A DNA stretch of 64,000 nt from Eubacterium sp. CAG:274 (GTDB taxonomy: Bacteria; Bacillota; Clostridia; Lachnospirales; CAG-274), in the NCBI GenBank assembly GCA_000432155.1, contig FR888508.1, positions 220,041 through 284,040 of the forward strand, given 5' to 3'. The notes under the pieces were generated by a model. The model was given only the letters and a program-made list of their open reading frames with translations, made no database searches and was not told the DNA's origin. This document shows positions 26,284 through 35,366 of the stretch, in pieces; position 1 is the stretch's first letter; every line of letters begins with the position of its first letter. Position numbers and translations under genes: made by a program.

Positions 26284-26466
26284 TTAATCTCGATTAGCAA
26301 CTGCACCAATCAAAAGGCCTAAAACAAATAATAAAGCACCAACACCGGCAGCAAAAATGCCAAGTTTTGTTTTATCACTATTAGGAATAAATGTACCTTT
26401 ATATGGATTTTGTTGTACCTGTTTTTCAGCTACACGATAATGTCTTGTAGGTCTTGCATATCTCAT
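26284..26466 (-). CDS. small membrane protein, 60 aa
   Basis: A basic N-terminal half (MRYARPTRHYRVAEK) followed by one glycine- and leucine-rich membrane helix (IFAAGVGALLFVLGLLIGAV). AAGGAGG lies seven bases before the ATG. It stands alone between a promoter-like region and a terminator. Function unknown. Confidence 0.75.
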   Translation of the reverse strand: MRYARPTRHYRVAEKQVQQNPYKGTFIPNSDKTKLGIFAAGVGALLFVLGLLIGAVANRD

Positions 26467-26728
26467 AAAAAAGCCTCCTTATCAGTCAATTTACTTTATA
26501 TTATTATAACACAGCCTACATGATTTTAAAAGTGATATTTTTATTAATTTTAATTATTTTGCTCTTTTGGTCATTTTGCACAAATTTAATAAATTTTCAC
26601 AAAAAAAGATGTTTTTTTTGTAAAATTATGTATAATAAAGTAATGAGTTTATAATTATAATATATGATTTATATATTCAATATCAAACTTTTGAATATAA
26701 ATTTATATAAATTTGGAGGAGTTTGTAT

Positions 26729-27265
26729 ATGAGTTATGATGTATTAAAAAGTGAAAATGTATATAACGGCAGAGTTTTTCATATTGAAAAAGACGAAATA
26801 ACTTTACCTGATGGTAGAACTTGTGCCAGAGAAACTGTTGTGCATGGTGGTGCAGCAGCTATGATACCTATTGATGAAAACGGTAAAATTATATTTGTTC
26901 GTCAGTATAGACACTCAGCCAGAACAGAAACTTTGGAATTGCCAGCCGGTACTCTTGAAAAAGGAGAAGACCCTTTAGTCTGTGCTACTAGAGAATTGGA
27001 GGAAGAAACTAGCTATAAATCTAACGATTTTACATTTTTGTTTAAAATGTATTCAGCAATAGGTTTTTGTAGTGAAATATTATATATCTACCTTGCTGAA
27101 AATTTATTTCCAGGCAAATTCAATATGGATGATGATGAATTTATAACTATTGAAAGATATACATTAGAAGAAAGTATCGCTAAAATATGGAATGGGGAAA
27201 TTTGTGACAGCAAGACAATAGCTGGTATTTTAGCATACAAAGAATATTTAACTAACAAAAATTAA
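26729..27265 (+). CDS. nudF: ADP-ribose pyrophosphatase-like Nudix hydrolase
   Basis: 178 residues. It resembles NudF, which splits ADP-ribose to AMP and ribose 5-phosphate: ETVVHGGAAAMIPI, VRQYRHSARTETLELPAG and the Nudix box GTLEKGEDPLVCATRELEEE. The box's last glycine is Ser (EETSY), a minor variation. ATG at 26729 has GGAGG nine bases upstream; TTG at 26723 is also in frame but less likely. It is followed by the XerD-like gene, the same neighbour order as in other Firmicutes. Free ADP-ribose from the sirtuin/macrodomain pair could be one substrate (inference). Confidence 0.9.
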   Translation: MSYDVLKSENVYNGRVFHIEKDEITLPDGRTCARETVVHGGAAAMIPIDENGKIIFVRQYRHSARTETLELPAGTLEKGEDPLVCATRELEEETSYKSNDFTFLFKMYSAIGFCSEILYIYLAENLFPGKFNMDDDEFITIERYTLEESIAKIWNGEICDSKTIAGILAYKEYLTNKN

Positions 27266-27289
27266 TGATTTAAGGGGTTGAATTTTAAA

Positions 27290-28021
27290 ATGAGGGAACA
27301 ACTTTTAAGTTTTTTGGAGTATATAAAAGAGGAAAAAAACTTTTCAGATAATACAGTTGTATCTTATAAGCACGACATTGAAAGTTTTATGGAATACATA
27401 AACAATATTGGAATTAGTTTAAAAGACTGTAAACCAATACATGTAGAGGAATATATTAAAACATTATACGATAACGGCAGAACAAATTCTACTATTGCTA
27501 GAAATGTAGCATCTATACGCTGTTTCTTTAAGTATATGTTTGCAGAGGGACTTATAAATACAGACAATGAAATAAACTTAAAAATGCCAAAGGCAGAAAA
27601 GAAAATTAAGCGTGAAACATTATCTCCAGAAGTTTTTGACAAAATACTTTATCAAGTCCCAAATAGCACTTCTGGCAGACGAGATAAGGCTATGCTTTCC
27701 CTTTTAAGCTGTACTAAGATTTCAATAAGCGAATTGGTTTCAATAGATATTGACAACTTTAACAAAAGAACAAGAGAAATAAAACTAAAAAGTGGTATTG
27801 TTACCCTCCCATACAATGCTTTCGCCTATTTGTTAGATTATTTAGACAATAGCCGTAAATTGTTGTTGTTAGATAAATCTCCAGTAAAAACCCTTTTCTT
27901 AAACTGTAATGGCAGTCCATTAAGTCGTCAAGGTTTTTGGAAAACTGTAAAAAAATATATTAAAATGGCTAAAATTGGAGATAGTGTTACCCTACAAAAT
28001 TTGAAAAGTTTAAAGTTATAA
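27290..28021 (+). CDS. XerD-like tyrosine recombinase lacking catalytic residues
   Basis: 243 residues against about 295 for XerC/XerD. The N-terminal SAM-like DNA-binding domain is normal (LLSFLEYIKEEKNFSDNTV, TIARNVASIRCFFKYM), and the catalytic domain starts normally (RDKAMLSLL). The first catalytic Arg region, usually TGLRVSEL, reads TKISISEL; the HxxR box reads QNLK; and the protein ends there, so the second His/Trp and the nucleophilic Tyr are absent. The frame is intact and a terminator starts eight bases after the stop, so this is not a recent frameshift. It may bind DNA or act as a regulator; it cannot recombine by the known mechanism. Confidence 0.8.
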   Translation: MREQLLSFLEYIKEEKNFSDNTVVSYKHDIESFMEYINNIGISLKDCKPIHVEEYIKTLYDNGRTNSTIARNVASIRCFFKYMFAEGLINTDNEINLKMPKAEKKIKRETLSPEVFDKILYQVPNSTSGRRDKAMLSLLSCTKISISELVSIDIDNFNKRTREIKLKSGIVTLPYNAFAYLLDYLDNSRKLLLLDKSPVKTLFLNCNGSPLSRQGFWKTVKKYIKMAKIGDSVTLQNLKSLKL

Positions 28022-28028
28022 AAAAATA

Positions 28029-28059
28029 GCTATAAAACCTTTAAATCAGGTTTTATAGC
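28029..28059. terminator. terminator after the XerD-like gene
   Basis: Perfect 12-bp stem GCTATAAAACCT with AGGTTTTATAGC, seven-base loop, with A and T runs on the two sides. Confidence 0.85.
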
Positions 28060-28144
28060 CATTTTTAATAGTAAATCGTAAAAATAAATCCGATGGCTTA
28101 TCCTGCAAGCCACAAATTAATATAGTTAATTTGTTCTGAATTTA

Positions 28145-28996
28145 TTATAAATTATTCTGTTTCTTACAAGCTGTAAGACAGTTTTTCATAAGCATAGCAA
28201 TAGTCATTGGACCAACACCACCAGGAACTGGAGTAATGTAAGATGCCTTTGGTTCAACGCTTTCAAAATCTACATCGCCACAAAGTTTACCTTCTTCATT
28301 TCTGTTAATACCAACATCAATTACAACTACGCCATCGCTTACCATATCTCCTGTAATAAACTTAGGAATACCAACAGCTGCAACTAAAATATCAGCTTCT
28401 CTACATACTGATGCAATATCCTTAGTCTTTGAATGACAAGTAATAACTGTACCGTTTTCAGCTAATAAAAGCATACCTACAGGCTTACCTACAATATTAC
28501 TTCTACCAACTACAACACACTTCTTACCAGTAATATCTACACCACTACGCTTAATAAGTTCAATACAACCAGCAGGAGTACAAGCCTTTAAATCAGCCTT
28601 ACCAATAGATAATAACCCAACATTATAAGGGTGGAAACCATCTACATCCTTTTCTGGTAAAATTCTTAAAAGAACCTTGTTTTCATCAATATGCTTTGGA
28701 AGTGGAAGCTGTACAAGAATACCATTACATTCCTTGTCTGCATTTAATTTGTCAATTAAAGCAAGAAGTTCTTCTTCAGTAGTAGATGCTGGAAGTTCGT
28801 AGTTTAAAGATTTAAAACCACAGTATTCACAAGCTCTTTTCTTATTTCTTACATACACCTGACTAGCAGGGTCTTCGCCTACAAGAACTACAGCAAGGCA
28901 AGGTTCAACACCCTTTTCCTTTAATGCTACAGCCTCAGCCTTTACTTCATCTTTAATCTGTGTAGAAATAGCTTTTCCGTCTATTATATTCGCCAT
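28145..28996 (-). CDS. folD: bifunctional methylene-THF dehydrogenase / methenyl-THF cyclohydrolase
   Basis: Interconverts 5,10-methylene-, methenyl- and 10-formyl-tetrahydrofolate. 283 residues. FolD signatures are YVRNKKRACEYCG (with the catalytic Lys), GILVQLPLPKHI, KDVDGFHPYNVG, and GRSNIVGKPVGMLLL for NADP. TPVPGGVGPMTIAMLM closes the protein. It is third in fhs-DUF5050-folD and works directly with fhs. Confidence 0.98.
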   Translation of the reverse strand: MANIIDGKAISTQIKDEVKAEAVALKEKGVEPCLAVVLVGEDPASQVYVRNKKRACEYCGFKSLNYELPASTTEEELLALIDKLNADKECNGILVQLPLPKHIDENKVLLRILPEKDVDGFHPYNVGLLSIGKADLKACTPAGCIELIKRSGVDITGKKCVVVGRSNIVGKPVGMLLLAENGTVITCHSKTKDIASVCREADILVAAVGIPKFITGDMVSDGVVVIDVGINRNEEGKLCGDVDFESVEPKASYITPVPGGVGPMTIAMLMKNCLTACKKQNNL

Positions 28997-29007
28997 ACAA
29001 TTTCTCC

Positions 29008-29982
29008 TTATTTCTTTAATTTAACATTCTTTACAACACCGTTTCCGTTATTGTTAATAATGTAATATAATTTGTCGTTACCAACATTTAAGTACATACC
29101 AGATTCATCAACAATCTGTTCAGCCTTATTTGTATCTAAATCATACTTATAGATTTTAAGTTTATCCCAATCATCATAATAAAGTACATTGTCTGCAATA
29201 TTAAGGTCACCAGAATGAACACCTATAAGAAGTTCAGTTTCTTTTGTACTGATTTCTGTTCTATAAATGTAGTCATCGCCATTTGGGTTAGTCTGATTGT
29301 TATGAGGAGAAGTATAATATAAATATCCATTATCTACTACAAGATAGCAAGCATATTTATTTACAACAACTTCCTGATTGCCACCGTCCATATCAATTTT
29401 AATCGGCCAGTAGTTAATCTTAGCATCTGTAAAGTATAATTCGTCATTGTAAACATTTAAGTAGTTAGCTTCGCCTGCATAAATACACTTAGAATTTTTA
29501 CCCTCTAAGTCAGTTCTATAAATAGCCTTTGACCTATTATAGTCAACATAGAAAATGTAATCCTTTGTAACTGTCATATAGTAAGCAGAAGTTGAAATAA
29601 TCTTTTTGTTATCGCTACCGTCTTTCTTCATACGATAAACATTAAAGTCATCATCTCCATTTGCATAGTAGATATAATCGCCCATTACATTAAGGAAATA
29701 ACTAGCACTTGAATTGATTTTTTCGCCTTTGTTACTACCCTTTTTACTCTTATAAACAGAGTATTTATCATCACTATTTTGATAATAAGAATAGTCGCCA
29801 TCGTCAACTACTGCACCTAAGTTACTTATATTACCGGGAGTATTACCAACTACTCTTTCAGTTGTAACCTCTGCTGGCTTTGAATTATGCTTTACATAAA
29901 CAACAGCACATACAGCAACAACTACCACTACAATAGCGATAATTAAAGCTATAATTTTTTTATTACTCTTTTTAGTTTCCAT
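29008..29982 (-). CDS. membrane-anchored DUF5050 beta-propeller-like protein
   Basis: 324 residues. One N-terminal membrane helix (residues 9-28) follows a basic start, and the rest is a series of about 40-residue repeats with a YYxxGDDxxxYRMKKDG pattern, the DUF5050 family, which is expected to fold as a beta propeller outside the cell. It lies between fhs and folD with gaps of 11-15 bp, so it is co-transcribed with two cytosolic one-carbon enzymes, which is unexpected. Ligand unknown. Confidence 0.82.
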   Translation of the reverse strand: METKKSNKKIIALIIAIVVVVVAVCAVVYVKHNSKPAEVTTERVVGNTPGNISNLGAVVDDGDYSYYQNSDDKYSVYKSKKGSNKGEKINSSASYFLNVMGDYIYYANGDDDFNVYRMKKDGSDNKKIISTSAYYMTVTKDYIFYVDYNRSKAIYRTDLEGKNSKCIYAGEANYLNVYNDELYFTDAKINYWPIKIDMDGGNQEVVVNKYACYLVVDNGYLYYTSPHNNQTNPNGDDYIYRTEISTKETELLIGVHSGDLNIADNVLYYDDWDKLKIYKYDLDTNKAEQIVDESGMYLNVGNDKLYYIINNNGNGVVKNVKLKK

Positions 29983-29997
29983 TTCACACCTCAGGAA

Positions 29998-31668
29998 TTA
30001 GAAAAGACCAGTAATCTTTCCGTTTTCATCAACATCAATATTTTCTGCTGCTGGAACTTTTGGAAGACCAGGCATAACCATAACATTACCAGTAAGAGCA
30101 ACAATGAAACCAGCACCAGCACTAAGGCGAATTTCCTTTACATTAAGTGTAAAGCCTTCTGGTCTACCAAGTTTAGTTGCATCGTCAGATAATGAGAACT
30201 GAGTTTTTGCAATACAGATAGGTAATTTATCCATACCTAAATCTTCAATCTTCTTAATTTCTTTCATCGCCTTTTTATCAATAGAAATATCAGCAGCACC
30301 ATATATTTCCTTAGCGATAGTTGTAATCTTGTTTACGATTGTATCATTTTCATCGTATAAAACATGGAAGTTGCTTTCCTTGTTTTCAAGTACATCAAGA
30401 ACTTTTTCAGCAAGAGCTTTACCACCTTCGCCACCTTTTGCCCAAACTTCAGCAATAGCGAAATCAGCACCCATTTCTTCGCACTTTGTCTTAATATATT
30501 CTACTTCTTCTGGAGTATCAGTAATAAAGTTGTTAAGTGTTACAACTACAGGCACACCAAACTTATGTAAGTTTTCAATGTGCTTTTCAAGGTTACAGAA
30601 ACCTTTCTTAACAGCCTCAAGATTTGGAGTGTTAAGGTCAGTTTTTGGTACACCACCATTGTACTTTAATGCTCTAACAGTAGCAACAAGAACAACTGCA
30701 TCAGGCTTTAAGCCAGCCTTTCTACACTTAATATCAAAGAACTTTTCAGCACCTAAATCAGCACCGAAACCAGCCTCTGTAATTGTAATATCAGAAAGCT
30801 TCATAGCTGTCTTTGTAGCCTTTACACTGTTACAACCATGAGCAATATTAGCAAAAGGACCACCATGAATGAAAGCTGGTGTATGCTCTAATGTCTGTAC
30901 TAAGTTTGGCTTGAGAGCATCTTTTAAGAGAGCTGCCATAGCACCAACAATGTGTAAATCCTTTGGAGTTACAGGCTTACCGTCATAAGTATAAGCAACT
31001 ACCATTTTACCTAACTTGTCCTTTAAGTCTGTAATATCTTCTGCAAGACATACTACAGCCATAATTTCAGAAGCAACTGTAATCATAAAGCCGTCTTCTC
31101 TTGTAACACCGTTAAGCTTTCCACCTACACCAACGATAACATCTCTTAAAACTCTATCGTTAAGGTCAACACATCTTTTCCAAATAATGTTGTCTGGGTC
31201 AATACCAAGAACATTACCCTGCTTAATATGATTATCAATAATAGAAGATAAAAGGTTATTGGCTGTTGTCATTGCGTGAATATCGCCTGTAAAATGGAGG
31301 TTAATATCTTCCATAGGAACTACCTGTGAATATCCACCACCGGCTGCACCACCTTTTACACCCATACAAGGTCCAAGAGAAGGTTCTCTTAAAGCTACAA
31401 GTGTCTTCTTACCAAGCTGATTTAAAGCCTGTGAAAGACCAATAGTTACAGTAGTTTTACCTTCGCCAGCTGGAGTTGGATTTACTGCTGTCACAAGAAC
31501 AAGCTTTGCGTCTTTGTTATTTTTGCTACTCTTGAATAATTCATCAGAAATCTTAGCCTTATACTTGCCATACATTTCCAAATCGTTTACATCAATACCA
31601 AAGTTTTCTGCTACTTTCGTAATGGGTTCCATGACACATTCCTGTGCGATTTCAATATCACTTTTCAT
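29998..31668 (-). CDS. fhs: formate-tetrahydrofolate ligase
   Basis: ATP-dependent loading of formate onto tetrahydrofolate; cytoplasmic. 556 residues, usual length. The ATP loop TPAGEGKTTVTIGL is near residue 67; LREPSLGPCMGVKGGAAGGG and PGLPKVPAAENID are family signatures. First gene of fhs-DUF5050-folD; GGAGGATGAGAAA lies before ATG. It links this locus to glycine/serine metabolism (glyA in the same window) or to an acetogenic branch; no other Wood-Ljungdahl genes are seen here. Confidence 0.98.
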   Translation of the reverse strand: MKSDIEIAQECVMEPITKVAENFGIDVNDLEMYGKYKAKISDELFKSSKNNKDAKLVLVTAVNPTPAGEGKTTVTIGLSQALNQLGKKTLVALREPSLGPCMGVKGGAAGGGYSQVVPMEDINLHFTGDIHAMTTANNLLSSIIDNHIKQGNVLGIDPDNIIWKRCVDLNDRVLRDVIVGVGGKLNGVTREDGFMITVASEIMAVVCLAEDITDLKDKLGKMVVAYTYDGKPVTPKDLHIVGAMAALLKDALKPNLVQTLEHTPAFIHGGPFANIAHGCNSVKATKTAMKLSDITITEAGFGADLGAEKFFDIKCRKAGLKPDAVVLVATVRALKYNGGVPKTDLNTPNLEAVKKGFCNLEKHIENLHKFGVPVVVTLNNFITDTPEEVEYIKTKCEEMGADFAIAEVWAKGGEGGKALAEKVLDVLENKESNFHVLYDENDTIVNKITTIAKEIYGAADISIDKKAMKEIKKIEDLGMDKLPICIAKTQFSLSDDATKLGRPEGFTLNVKEIRLSAGAGFIVALTGNVMVMPGLPKVPAAENIDVDENGKITGLF

Positions 31669-31776
31669 TTTCTCATCCTCCTAGGTTTTATATTGATATA
31701 AATATAATCCTAATTTTAAATTTAGTCAACTTAAAATTTTCATATAATAGAACATAGAATTGTATCTATTCAAATT

Positions 31777-34700
31777 TTAACTATTTCTTTCTAGCCATTC
31801 CTTGTATTCATATTCGCTCATAAGAACCTCTCTGCCCTTTGTTCCTCCATTATCTGGACCAACAATACCTCTTTCTTCAAGATCTTCTATAATATTAGCG
31901 GCTCTGTTATATCCAATTTTGAATTTACGCTGTAAGCCACTTATAGATGCTTTCTTACTATGAACAAGGAAACCTATAGCCTGTTTTGTAAGCTCGTCTT
32001 CTCCATCACCAGAACCACCTGAAACTGTAACTCCGTCTGAAGCCGAAGATTCAAGTTGTTTTATAATTTCCTGGTCATAATGGGATTCGTCTACCCTAAT
32101 GTAGTCTACAATCTTTTCTACTTCATCATCAGATACAAAAGCACCCTGTATTCTTAGAGGCTTGTCCATAGAAACAGAACGGAAAAGCATATCACCACGA
32201 CCTAAAAGCTTTTCAGCACCAGAGCAGTCAAGAATTGTTCTTGAATCTACAGGAGAAGAAACCTTAAAGGCTATTCTTGATGGAATATTTGCTTTAATAA
32301 GACCAGTAATGACATTTACAGAAGGTCTTTGAGTTGCAACAATAAGGTAAATACCAGCCGCTCTTGCAAGCTGTGTAAGACGCACAATAGAATCTTCTAC
32401 TTCTTTCTTTGCAACCATCATCAAATCGGCTAACTCATCAATGATAATAACAATCTGTGGCAATCTATCTTCTTTATCAACATTTTTGTTGTAAGCCTCT
32501 AATTTTCTTGAACCAGTTGAAGCAAACAAGTCATATCTTCTCATCATTTCTCTAACTGCCCAGTTTAAAGCACCTGCTGCCTTATGTGGGTCAGTAACTA
32601 CTGGAATAAGCAAATGTGGTATACCGTTGTAAACACTTAATTCTACTACCTTCGGGTCTACCAATATAAGTCTTACTTCATCTGGAGAATACTTATACAA
32701 CATACTTGTAATAATTGTATTTACACATACAGACTTACCAGAACCAGTAGCACCGGCAATAAGTAAATGTGGCATTTTAGAAATATCTGAAACTACAATA
32801 TTTCCGGCAATATCCTTACCCATACCAAAGGCTATTTTGCCGTCATAGCTATTAAATTTCTCTGTCTGTAAAATTTCTCTGAAAAATACATTTGAAATTT
32901 TATCGTTAGGTATTTCAATACCTACGGCACTCATACCCGGAATAGGTGCTTCAATTCTTATACTTTTAGCTGCAAGAGCAAGAGCAATATCATCAGCAAG
33001 ACCCTCTATTTTGTTTACTCTTACACCAACTGGAGGTGTAAGTTCAAATCTTGTTACAGCAGGACCTTGACTTATATTGTTTACCTTTGCCTCAACACCA
33101 AATATCGCTAAAGTTTCTTCCAACTTTTTGACCTTACGCATTTTTTCTTCTCTTGATGTGAAACTACTGTTTTCATCAGGATTTTTGGCAAGAAATTCAA
33201 TTTTAGGATACTGGTAAGGAATTGTAACAGCCTCAGCCTGATTTGTTAATTTAGAAACTTTCTTTTCCTCTTCAGCCTCTATAAATTCCGGTTCACTATA
33301 ACTGAAATTCTTTCCGGCAAGACTGGTTTCATTTTTACTGTTTCCAGTTTTAAATATGCTTTCAGTAAACATCGACCTTGGAACAGAACTCTTTTCTTCT
33401 ACCTCATCAGAAATATTTTCTTCAACATTTTCTGATTTGTTAAATATTTTAGGTTCTTTTTCCTCAATGCTACTTGATAAATTTTCATCTTCCCTACTTC
33501 TTATAGGGTCAGCAAAACTGATAGCCTCTTTCTCAGCAACAACATCACTTTCGTTATCGTCACTTACAATCTGTATACTAGGCTTATTTATTGACTTTAA
33601 AGCATCTAAAGCAATTTTTTCTGTTTCTAAATCAGGACTTTCCTCAATAGGGCTAATCTCTAAAACACTTGATGAAATACCACTGTTCCTTTCTTCAAAT
33701 GATTTATGCTGAACATTTTCATATTCCACATGTGGTTCAGGGCTTACATTTTCCGCCTGTGGTTCAAAGCTTACATTAAAATCTGTAGTATTTTCAGGCT
33801 GTTCTGAAACACTCTGTAAATCATCATAATTTTGCTGAACTTCATTTTCATCAGTTTTTGGACTATCCCACATAAATATATCCCCAGCACCTTTTATTTC
33901 CGCTTTAAGGCTTGGAATATCTGCATCTACTTGAGATGTATCAGCACTTTGAACATTTTCGCTTTCCTCTGATTTTTCATCAGACTTTTCGCTATACTTA
34001 TCAAGTTCAGTCTGTATACCATTTAAAAGCTGTGATACATACTGTTTTTCTTCTCCTCTTGCAATAGCATCTTGTGCCTGCTTTACTCTTTCACGAAGTC
34101 TAGGTATACTTTCGTCAAACTCTCTAGGTCTATGGAGATAATTGTATCTTTGATTTACAACATCACAATTGTCTAGTTCCAATTCTTCATTATGTTCTTT
34201 ATCCTTATTATCTTCTCCTATTTCAAAGGTAACAACAGGAGGAACATATTTTTCCTCTTTTTCTGGAACTGGTTCTCGTCTTTTAAAAAGACCTAAAAAG
34301 CCACCTTTTCTTTTAACGGTTCTTCTTACATCTCTTTCTTCTTCAACCTCGTCATCTGTATCTTCTTCAATTTCTGATTTTTGTTCTTCTTTACTTTCGT
34401 CTTCTGATTTTTCATCTGTATCTTCAATATCTTCTACCTTTTCAGATACAGTTTTTTCATCATTTTTTATAGTTCTTAACTCATAATATTCTTCTTCATA
34501 GTCATTATTTTCACGAACACCGTCTATAAATTCCCCTATACCATTTAAGAAATCCATTATAGACTTGCCTGTTGCCATAATAAAAAGCATTACAAGCACA
34601 GCAAAAAGTACGATGTAAGCACCTAACTGACCTAAAATCTTACCTAATAGTCCACCAAAAATAGCACCTATAAGACCACCATTTTTCAATGAGCCATTAA

Positions 34701-35169
34701 GATAACATTTTGAAATATAATCGCCTAATGAACTTGATGGTTCCCAGCCTCTTAATGTGTGAGCTAAACTTATTAATGTAATAAAAAAGCCTATAAAAAT
34801 AATTGCTTTTCGTTTTAAATCCTCATCTTCCATATGTCTGAGCATTTGTATTCCATAAACCAAAAGCACAATAGGCAAGGCTATAGCACCTACACCAAAG
34901 GTATGGCGTAAGAAAATTGAAACATAATTTCCTATTATGCCCATATTTTCTCCGGCTATTACACAGACAAAAAGCAATATTGATACACCAATAATGCCTA
35001 CAGCATAAATTTCTTTATTTAAAAATTGTTTTTCACTATCCTGTTGTAACTGTATTACCTTATTATTACTCTTTTTAGATGTTATTTTCTTCTTCGATGT
35101 TTTAGCCTTTGATGTGCTGGACTTTTTTCTTGTTGTTCCAGTTTTTGGACCTTTCTTTTTTGTTGCCAT
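31777..35169 (-). CDS. ftsK: FtsK/SpoIIIE DNA translocase
   Basis: 1130 residues, long for the Firmicutes family (about 750-800). Lysine-rich N terminus, then membrane segments at about 50-215, an acidic linker of about 430 residues (215-650, rich in Glu/Asp/Ser), the RecA-like motor with Walker A GATGSGKSVCVNT and Walker B IIIDELADLMM, and a C-terminal gamma winged helix (SISGLQRKFKIGYNRAANII) that reads polar DNA sequences. It pumps chromosome through the division or sporulation septum. The extra length is all in the linker. FtsK and SpoIIIE cannot be told apart here. Confidence 0.95.
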   Translation of the reverse strand: MATKKKGPKTGTTRKKSSTSKAKTSKKKITSKKSNNKVIQLQQDSEKQFLNKEIYAVGIIGVSILLFVCVIAGENMGIIGNYVSIFLRHTFGVGAIALPIVLLVYGIQMLRHMEDEDLKRKAIIFIGFFITLISLAHTLRGWEPSSSLGDYISKCYLNGSLKNGGLIGAIFGGLLGKILGQLGAYIVLFAVLVMLFIMATGKSIMDFLNGIGEFIDGVRENNDYEEEYYELRTIKNDEKTVSEKVEDIEDTDEKSEDESKEEQKSEIEEDTDDEVEEERDVRRTVKRKGGFLGLFKRREPVPEKEEKYVPPVVTFEIGEDNKDKEHNEELELDNCDVVNQRYNYLHRPREFDESIPRLRERVKQAQDAIARGEEKQYVSQLLNGIQTELDKYSEKSDEKSEESENVQSADTSQVDADIPSLKAEIKGAGDIFMWDSPKTDENEVQQNYDDLQSVSEQPENTTDFNVSFEPQAENVSPEPHVEYENVQHKSFEERNSGISSSVLEISPIEESPDLETEKIALDALKSINKPSIQIVSDDNESDVVAEKEAISFADPIRSREDENLSSSIEEKEPKIFNKSENVEENISDEVEEKSSVPRSMFTESIFKTGNSKNETSLAGKNFSYSEPEFIEAEEEKKVSKLTNQAEAVTIPYQYPKIEFLAKNPDENSSFTSREEKMRKVKKLEETLAIFGVEAKVNNISQGPAVTRFELTPPVGVRVNKIEGLADDIALALAAKSIRIEAPIPGMSAVGIEIPNDKISNVFFREILQTEKFNSYDGKIAFGMGKDIAGNIVVSDISKMPHLLIAGATGSGKSVCVNTIITSMLYKYSPDEVRLILVDPKVVELSVYNGIPHLLIPVVTDPHKAAGALNWAVREMMRRYDLFASTGSRKLEAYNKNVDKEDRLPQIVIIIDELADLMMVAKKEVEDSIVRLTQLARAAGIYLIVATQRPSVNVITGLIKANIPSRIAFKVSSPVDSRTILDCSGAEKLLGRGDMLFRSVSMDKPLRIQGAFVSDDEVEKIVDYIRVDESHYDQEIIKQLESSASDGVTVSGGSGDGEDELTKQAIGFLVHSKKASISGLQRKFKIGYNRAANIIEDLEERGIVGPDNGGTKGREVLMSEYEYKEWLERNS

Positions 35170-35366
35170 TTATAAAACTCCTCTTTCTAATATGCTTTAT
35201 AAAAGAGTATAAAAAATATAAATTCCTCTTTAAAAATACTTTGTTTATTATATCACAAATTCCTGTTATAAACAACCGAATTTTAACCGATATTTAATCT
35301 AAAGCTATTGAAATGATATATTTATTGTGTTATTATTAAGTAACAAAAGAAATGGTGGTGATTGTT

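Noticed and set aside
26593..26628. A/T inverted repeat before nudF considered as a terminator
   Set aside because: Arms are almost only A and T with a bulge, so it is probably low-complexity sequence.
33356..34486. Serine-rich open frames on the plus strand inside ftsK
   Set aside because: Complement of the Glu/Asp/Ser-rich linker coding region; composition artefact.
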